Shown here: piece by piece, positions 56,701 to 64,000 of the stretch
Layout: every line of letters begins with the position of its first letter
Numbering within the stretch: position 1 is the stretch's first letter
Assembly: GCA_019802505.1 (NCBI GenBank)
Contig: JAFMOC010000003.1
Span: 6,394,001 to 6,458,000, forward strand
Direction of reading: 5' to 3'
Source: Corydoras sp. C115
Lineage: Eukaryota; Chordata; Actinopteri; Siluriformes; Callichthyidae
Length of the DNA stretch: 64,000 bases
Position numbers and translations under genes: made by a program
Notes under the pieces: model-generated
Seen by the model: only the letters and a program-made list of their open reading frames with translations
Databases searched by the model: none
What the model was told of the DNA's origin: nothing

Positions 56701-57277
56701 AATATCTTATTTGGGCAATGATTTACTTTCATTTCATCATTCAGCATTCCTCTTAGCTTCTGGGTGAATTTTTTATTCTTCTCCTGACATTAATGCAATG
56801 CAGCAAAACATTTACAAAAAGGCTTTTCGAAATATGTATGTTTCTTAAATTCATTGTTTTATGTAATTTTTATTTAATGCTCAGAAATTATTATTGTAAT
56901 TTTATGTTTAAAAAAGAACTCTATATGTATAAATGTCATACTTCCTTAAAAACCAATATATGATACAGTATATGATGAATTTTCTCGAATATATTAGCTC
57001 AATTATTAACATTCTAACATCATATCAATATTGTTAAGCTACATACAAACAAAGCAAATTGATTATAATGAACATAATGAACATAATTGAGATAAACATA
57101 GAGAGTTTTTCACATGTAAAAAATATGTACTAAAAAATAAACATTAACAGTGGCCACATCACAAAACGTCTATTTTAGCACACTTTGAGGCAGAACTGCA
57201 AAATATAAAATAAAAAATAAAAAACTATATAAATAACAAATAAATATTGACTTATGCACAATACTTATATATATGCA

Positions 57278-57285
<8 letters not shown>
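53766..57285. other. Intergenic stretch, no gene recognised
   Basis: Unique sequence with overlapping short ORFs (for example 55348-55725 plus and 55345-55614 minus), none with recognisable domains, exon borders or codon bias that I can support. Confidence 0.35.

Positions 57286-57360
<75 letters not shown>
57286..57360. repeat. (TA)n microsatellite
   Basis: A run of about 75 bases of AT dinucleotide. Confidence 0.95.
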
Positions 57361-57361
<1 letters not shown>

Positions 57362-60285
57362 TTAATATATTATGCACAATACTTAATTGTCCTCTATTAG
57401 GCATTTCACTTTCAGAAATAAAAATCATGACAATCAATTTATGTAAATTTTTAATGATTGATCCATCATGCATTTCATATTGGTTATGGATTTATTCCGC
57501 TTTGCATTATTTGTTTACCTATGCATATACAGCACTGAGTTAACTCACAGTGGCACAATTGCAGTTGCTGTTAGGTAATATATCTAAAAGATTAGTAAAG
57601 TTATTAAGTTTAATTGCCTGTTTAAAGAGAGGTCAGACTTATCAAGGCTGCCTGCATGATCAGCGGCACTGCAGTGAGCATTTAATGCATGTTTAAAGTT
57701 AAAGTCCCACAGCTTAGAATCCAGCCTCTGACCACCATTAGCCTGATTTGCCAAAAGGTGAACAGGGGTCGGAGGTGACATTGATCAGCCCAATCGGATG
57801 CAGTCATGGGTCATGTTAGCCCCACCACTTTGAGTTATGTTTGCACCAAGGGTCTTGTTATATTACAGTCACAAAATCCATCACTCCTTCTCATTGATTT
57901 AACCGCCTCCAGTACTTTTAGCATTTGAGTGAAATGTTTCCACTGAACCCAGATTTATGTAAGTATTTGGATAGGGAAAATGTCAATATTTTTTCCAGAG
58001 CAAAAGGGATGTCCTGCATGACCTGTTGCCCCTTTTAAAAGGTTGCAGAATTATTCACACGAATACTGGATTATGTTGGTAAAGGAATTCAGTATTTAAA
58101 AGTCTTTTATTTGTAGAACTATAAGATTCACCTTTACAAAAAGTGGAACGGGTAGCATGGACAATAAGAAGAACAAAATGAAGGTGTGTCCAAACTTTTG
58201 ACTTAGTTTACTTTGAAGTGCTTTACAGAATTAATAGCTACCTAATAAAACTATTACAGTTTAATTTTAAGTATATATTCTCAATTTGTTCACCAGAGAC
58301 ACTAGAGCTCACTGGCAGTGCAATCAGACGTTCATTAATGTTAATGGCTGAAACCTAAATGTGTGGTGAACCACAGCTTGGCCAAGATAACAGCATCAGT
58401 TTCCGTGCCTTTCCGTCCATCACTGAGCGACAGGATCGTTTTTTCTAAGGCTACATTAAAATTACATTGGGTACAAACATTAAGCAGGTTGCTCACTACT
58501 CTTCCTTTAACCTGTCCAAAACACGTCTCTGATATCTTAGGGAAACAAATACCTCATGAGCTCAAAGGTCAGCAGTTAAGGAGCTGAAGCTGGTGACCTA
58601 AGTCCATTACATCATCTTCAGGCTTACAAAGTATTTGGTAAAACATTAAGTTTTGAATGAGGAAACTGAAGTACAGCAGTCCAAAGAATAAACTGATCAT
58701 TGCAGAAAGTGCAGATATGAGGGTGAAGTTAATTAATTTGATCTAAGATCTGATCTCATCACTGGTTAAGGTTAAATTGAAACAAACCAGTAGTGATGTG
58801 GGTCTCTGATCTGTATCAGGAACGGTGTTTATCCTGTAAAGGACTGAACCACGTGAGTATTGACTAACACACTAACACACAGGGCTCTAAGTGCCTGATT
58901 GATTACTGCTGGCTGTAATATTTCTCCACCCTGTGGCAGGAGATTACAGATGGCAATTTGTGTTTATGAGATTCCCGAAATTCACTTAACAAGTGGCCTC
59001 CTATTAAAAGGTCAAGCTGGGAGATGGTGCTCAGTTTTGTCTTTCACTCTGTATTACTGTTCCACACTGTAAATTAAGATGCTCATTTAAACCAGAGGAG
59101 TTTATCTTTCAGAGAAGTGTTTTAGAAATGTTTGGATGCACACCTCGGAGGTAATTGCTAGTAATGTAAAAGTAGAACTACATGGTCTTCATGTCACCTT
59201 AAAATAAAAAAAATGATGGGTTGAGTTTCCAGTTACTTTGTATTTCCTAAGCATAATGCAGGTTTTCTGGATATTCATTGTAATTTCAAAATTCATTTTG
59301 GTAAATTTAATATATTTAACTGTCTTAAGATAATTACCCAGCAACAATACAACAATATAATACAAAACACAATTTTATGGTTCCAATTGCTTGGCAACTC
59401 TTTGGGAATTGTCAAAAAACTTACCAGTCTCGACTTGGAACATCACTTACAAGACACAAATAAAATGTCCAAAAACCAGGAGAAGGGAATTCATATTAGT
59501 TTACATAGTTTAGACATTTAGGATGAATTATCTTTATAATAATATAGCGATTTGGATTTCACAAATTAGTTGGTGATATTTGACTTTTTTAGGTGAGTTT
59601 CTCTTAGGTTTCATGTTTTACACAGAATGGCCACGGCTCTGCTGGTTTAAAGTTCCACCCTGTCCTGTATTATTTATAGCGTCTCAATGCTGTCCCCATC
59701 AGGATCCCATTTCAGCTGAGATGTTTTTAACAAGGCACACATACATGCGTATTGTGCTGAGTTACAGGTGTTTGTGTGTGAATGCGTACAAATATGGACT
59801 GACCTTGTGCTGAATGATTCATGACCTTGTTTCTATGATCTCTGAGGTGTAAGAGGTCAACTAGAAGAAAAAGTGTTAGATGAAAGGAAATAATCATAAC
59901 TGCACACTAAAGCAGTTATGACATATAGAAATAGGCTGCTGTATTCATAAACATATACAAATTTGACAAAGTTTTTTATTTATTCATTTCATTTATTTAA
60001 AAAATGGAAGCACAGTCAATGTTTGTCTTTGTCTTTACAGTATTTTCCATATAAAAGATATACATCTTAAATTTAATACTGCTACTAAAGAAAATCTAAC
60101 ATAAAATCCAAGCATAGATTTTTTATACCTATGTGCAGAATAAAAATAAGCTGTGACAACATGGTACTTTAAAGTTTTATTTTATAGTTAACTTTTACTA
60201 ATTCCTTATGTAAAAACTTTAAACAGTTAATCTACTAGTAACTTTTTGTGAAATAAATATATGTTACTAAATATTATCAAGAATC
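57361..60285. other. Intergenic stretch, unique; possible non-coding conserved blocks
   Basis: There is no gene. The segments at about 57630-57860 and 58320-59130 are less AT-rich and free of repeats. A short Tc1-like end phrase (AAGGTGTGTCCAAACTTTTG) lies at about 58180-58200. Confidence 0.35.
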
Positions 60286-60658
60286 AAATTATTAAACAGG
60301 GCGGCACGGTGGCTTAGTGGTTAGCACGTTCGCCTCTCAGCGCTAGGGATTCCTGGTTCGAATCCCCATCTGGGTGGAGTTTCCATGTTCTCCCCGTGTC
60401 TGCGTGGGTTTCCCCCGGGTTCTCCGGTTTCCTCCCATAGTCCAAAAACATGGTTCACGTCAATTGAATTCTCCAAATTGCCCCATATAGAGTGTGTTTG
60501 AGTGAGTGAGTGTGTGCCCAGCGATGGATTGGTGCCCTGTCCTGGGTCTATCTGCCCAGTGCCTGAGACGTTCTCCCCTGGATGGGCATGGGAAACCCCA
60601 CCGCGACCCTAATAGAGGATAAAGCGGAAGATAATGAATGAATGAAATTATTAAACAG
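60286..60658 (+). repeat. Full SINE copy with exact 14-bp target duplication
   Basis: AAATTATTAAACAG flanks the body (60300-60644) at 60286-60299 and 60645-60658 without mismatch. The element is complete from GGCGGCACGGTGGCTTAGTG to (GAAT)n. Confidence 0.96.
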
Positions 60659-60706
60659 TTTCAAAATTAGCCCAAGTAATAGCTTTTATATTTATTCTAA
60701 TATTAA

Positions 60707-61949
60707 ATGCATTGGCAGGCTGTCAGGGCAATCTCTGAAGGCCTTAAATATCTTAATCACAGACTGATGTTAATTATATTTTGTCTGTAAATAAATGATT
60801 CCAATGGTCTTTCCGCCTTTCATAGCATTTCCTGGGTTATGTCGCTTTCAGCCATGTATTTTCTTATTAAAGCAATCCATACCAATCACATTTCAGCATA
60901 ATTTGTTGCCAAACTTATATAATTTGCCCAAGGCTTTAGAATGAATTTTGTGGGCTTGGTAGCATTAAATAAATGCCAATCAACATGTTGTGTCAACCAG
61001 TCAGATTTTTGAGTTGCAAAAGCAAGGCCTTCTAGCAGGCTTATTTTATTTAAGCATGTTCACGCCCTCTAATCAGAGTGTAATGAGCAGACTAATTGAT
61101 GGCATTAGAAAAGGACTTTTCTTAAACTCTTTTAAAGAAAAAAATAGTTTTCAGTACAAATATTCATTCATTCATTATCTCCCGCATTATCCTATATTAG
61201 GGTCGCAGTGGGGTTCCCCATGCCCATCCAGGGGAGAACGTCTCGGGCGCTGGGCAGATAGACCCAGGACAGGGCGCCAATCTATCGCTGGGCACACACC
61301 CACTCACACAGACACACTCTATATGGGGCAATTTTGAGAATTCAATTGACTTGATCCATGTTTTTGGACTGTGGGAGGAAACCGGAGAACCCGGAGGAAA
61401 CCCACGCAGACACGGGGAGAACATGGAAACTCCACCCAGATGGGGATTCGAACCAGGAATCCCTAGCGCTGAGAGGCGAACGTGCTAACCACTAAGCCCA
61501 GTACAAATATAATATTTGTAATAAAAAAATATATTATTATTGGTCATGTTATTTTTCTAAATAATATTGCAAATGATTTATAAGGTTATTGTTGGTGATT
61601 TTTTATGTGTCAACATGAGTGTAATGGAGTGGGTCTGTGTAAGAACCAGAGACGGATTTCACAGGCTCAGGAATTAAAACACACATGCTGGCCAATGACA
61701 TCTGACATGCCTTCCTGGTTCAGCAAGGGTACGGGCACAAACATTCATCTGGACGAGCCTCATCAGGTGGATTATTTAGATTTAATAAATGTCTATTGCC
61801 AACAGCTCTATCTAATTCTGCAGAAATGCAACACATATAAAGATGTTTTTTATAGCCATAAACTAGTTATTGACATGTTGCTTGATTCAGACAGAGCATT
61901 ATTGAAGGCCCAGGTGTATTGAAGGCCCAAAATGCACGGCCCGCACTGA
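60707..61949. mobile_element. TTAA-flanked MITE, copy 2, with nested SINE
   Basis: TTAA stands at 60703-60706 and 61950-61953. Shared blocks with copy 1 (30813-31418) include AATCACATTTCAGCA, AACTCTTTTAAAG, GGTTATTGTTGGT, CAGACAGAGCATTA and TGCACGGCCCGC. The extra length comes from the SINE at 61164-61498 and a segment around 61610-61850 that copy 1 lacks. Confidence 0.6.
61152..61510 (-). repeat. SINE copy with 12-bp target duplication, nested in the MITE
   Basis: CAGTACAAATAT flanks it at 61152-61163 and 61499-61510. The minus-oriented body is 61164-61498. The extreme head (GTGCCGCC) is missing, so it is slightly 5' truncated. Confidence 0.95.
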
Positions 61950-62182
61950 TTAAATGTAAACACATACCAGGTTCATCAGATCACGTTTAAACCAAAAACA
62001 ATTTTAAAAAACTGAAAATAAGTCTGAGTTCTAGTGTTTAATCAGGTATGGCCATTTAAAACCATTTTAATAAGAATTAAACTCCCCTTACCTTCACAAA
62101 AAATGTTAATAGGATAATGTTAAATATGTTGTCTTTATTTTTATTTAATCTATTGGTCTCATATAATATGCAAAAAGCATGC

Positions 62183-62276
62183 AGTGTGGACACGGAGAGT
62201 GCATTGAAACTCCACCTAGATTGGGAATCAAACCTGGATTCCCTGCAATGAGAGGCACTATGCCACCGTGCTGCCC
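62183..62276 (-). repeat. SINE head fragment
   Basis: It contains GGACACGGAGAGTGCATTG, AAACTCCACCTAGATTGGG and GCCACCGTGCTGCCC. Only the tRNA-like half remains. Confidence 0.8.
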
Positions 62277-62295
62277 ATCACTATTATCTATACTT

Positions 62296-62592
62296 TTAAA
62301 TTCCAGAACTTGTTTGTATTAATAATGCATTTATTTTAAACATAAATGGTCCACCATTATCCCATCCCATGAGTTTTGTCTTTTTTATATTAAGCAAAAA
62401 TCCAATCTTTGCACTTTTTCCTGGTATTCCAGACTTTATGTAATAAATGTGTCTTAACCACATATCAATGCTATTGGTGTTACTTCCACTCTTCCTGAAT
62501 AATCTGTCATCTTCATCTAATCCAGCTTCTCTCATTTTATGTTGAGTGAACTGTTTAAACAGATATGATGATAGAATGTAGGCTAGTCTCAC
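62296..62592 (-). pseudogene. Decayed L1-type LINE reverse-transcriptase fragment
   Basis: The minus-strand ORF ends its readable part with KMREAGLDEDD and, about 45 residues later, GFLLNIKKTKLMGWD. Both phrases match L1 ORF2 palm sequence (MREAGLDE...GLKLNIKKTK). The YADD catalytic block that should stand between them is deleted or scrambled. A further diverged piece may lie at 62555-62767. Confidence 0.6.
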
Positions 62593-62904
62593 TCCCTATC
62601 AATGTAGAACAAGTCTGTCTATTTTTTTGCCATAAATGCAGCTTGTTGTTTAGCACAGTAATTTTTTTGTCTCCATAATCCAAATTTTTTCTTCTTCTGA
62701 TTTTCCTTAATCCTGCATGTACATCTGAAAATTTTGTAAATGTAGGAAATTGTTCAGTAATTTGCACATTGCATCAAGATGTCTCTTTACTTATATATTA
62801 AAAAATATACTGTCTTTCATGCTGTCAGATAATGTGTGGCTTTCCAGACTCATTGACACTATTTGCATAGCTTTCATTAATTCTTTTTCAGAATTCCATT
62901 TGTG

Positions 62905-63277
62905 ATGTATGGAAGCCGGGCGGCACGGTGGCTTAGTGGTTAGCACGTTCGCCTCTCAGCACTAGGGATTCCCGGTTCGAATCCCCATCTGGGTGGAGTT
63001 TCCATGTTCTCCCCGTGTCCGCGTGGGTTTCCTCCGGGTTCTCCGGTTTCCTCCCACAGCCCAAAAACATGGATCAAGTCAATTGAATTCTCCAAATTGC
63101 CCCATATAGAGTGTGTCTGTGTGAGTGAGTGTGTGCCCAGCGATGGATTGGCACCCTGTCCTGGGTGTATCTGCCCAGCGCCCGAGATGTTCTCCCCTGA
63201 ATGGGCATGGGGAACCCCACCGCGACCCTAATATAGGATAAAGCGGGAGATAATGAATGAATGAATGTATGGAAGCC
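62905..63277 (+). repeat. Full SINE copy with exact 13-bp target duplication
   Basis: ATGTATGGAAGCC flanks the body (62918-63264) at 62905-62917 and 63265-63277. It is the cleanest copy, with intact A- and B-box-like motifs and a (GAAT)n tail. Confidence 0.96.
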
Positions 63278-63315
63278 CGATCTGCCACTAAGAGAGAAAA
63301 AAAAAAAAAAGGTAA

Positions 63316-64000
63316 CTCAGAATTCTGAATTTTTATCTCAGAATTCCGACTTACTAAGTCAGAATTCTGAATTACTAAGTCAGAATTCTGACTTTTTATC
63401 TCAGAATTCTGACTTTTTATCTTTACTTTTTACTTTTTATATGTATAAGTATATATCGGTAACCCCAAGCAGCTTTACTATGATTATCGGGCATGAGCAC
63501 GTGTATGTGTAATAAATTGATATTGAATAGCCCATGGTTTGGATAAGAAACTTTGTACGCCCTAGCCGCTTGCACTAGATGCATTAAACTGTGAGTGTGT
63601 GAGTGTCAGTGATGCGCTGGGCGGTTGTTCCACCCGCTGCAGCGCGTTGCGATTCGATGCAGAGCAGTTACAGAGCAGTTAAACACTGAGATAAAGTCTC
63701 AACGATAATGTATCAAAGGCATTAAACAAAGGCAATTGTTTAATTAGATTTCAATAAAATAAAAGTGAATTAAGGTATATACCATGAAATTATTTAAACA
63801 CGACGTACAACCAAACCACAAGCAGCTTTTTTGCATGCCTCATGTATATGTTTATATAAGCCATGAGTCTGTCACACGCATGCGCACGCATGCGCTGTCC
63901 GATATGATATAAAGTCAGAATTGCGGGATATAAAGTCAGAATTGCGGGATATGAAGTCAGAATTCTGAGATAAAAAGTCAGAATTCTAAGAAAAAAAATC
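63316..64000. mobile_element. Element bounded by inverted 21-bp repeat arrays (right end outside the window)
   Basis: Five roughly 21-bp units of CTCAGAATTCTGACTTTTTA type lie at 63316-63421. Four 21-bp units of AAAAAGTCAGAATTCTGAGA type, the reverse complement, lie at 63909-63992 and continue to the edge. The roughly 490-bp centre has no ORF of note and includes CACGCATGCGCACGCATGCG. It looks like a non-autonomous DNA transposon or foldback element. The family is not identified. Confidence 0.6.

Noticed and set aside
61605..61922. 105-codon ORF as a gene
   Set aside because: It lies inside the TTAA-flanked MITE, has no recognisable motif, and copy 1 lacks most of it.

Overview
The window reads as nuclear DNA from a teleost (ray-finned) fish. 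It is AT-rich, split by introns, and full of Tc1 transposons with IR/DR ends, a tRNA-derived SINE family with about 20 copies or fragments, Ty3/gypsy-type LTR elements, long (TA)n and (CA)n tracts, and decayed LINE and retroviral pieces. Nothing bacterial or plasmid-like is present. The species cannot be fixed from the sequence alone.

The only host gene I can support is gpsm1 (AGS3, G-protein signaling modulator 1) on the minus strand. Eleven coding exons lie between 29730 (start codon) and 5385. All splice phases match, and they give 495 uninterrupted codons covering the whole TPR array and most of the linker. The C-terminal GoLoco exons that bind Galpha-i were not found and should lie left of position 1. 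A possible alternative first exon sits at 30551-30570. The introns are transposon-rich. Intron 8 carries an apparently intact Tc1 element with a 340-codon transposase. Intron 9 (about 8.6 kb) carries a decayed Tc1, an internally deleted gypsy element and several SINEs. Intron 11 carries a retroviral remnant.

Layout: 1-5384, intron 11 with an endogenous retrovirus remnant (RNase H, an envelope piece, an LTR). 5385-29730, gpsm1 exons and TE-filled introns. 30.5-41 kb, upstream flank with a TTAA-flanked MITE, SINEs and a hAT-type MITE with an exact 8-bp target duplication. 42.8-44.9 kb, (TA)n followed by an unusual GC-rich LTR element carrying a 398-codon ORF with eleven 27-bp repeats and no gag or pol. 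44.9-50.7 kb, SINE pairs, microsatellites and a 58-bp tandem repeat. 51-60 kb, mostly unique sequence with decayed DNA-transposon ends and possible conserved non-coding sequence. 60.3-64 kb, SINEs with exact target duplications, a second TTAA MITE copy, a decayed LINE and an inverted 21-bp repeat array running off the right edge.

The genes do not form a pathway. The biology is one polarity/spindle-orientation gene heavily colonised by mobile elements. The strongest candidates for something new are the intact Tc1, the gag/pol-less LTR element with its repeat ORF, and the alternative gpsm1 first exon.
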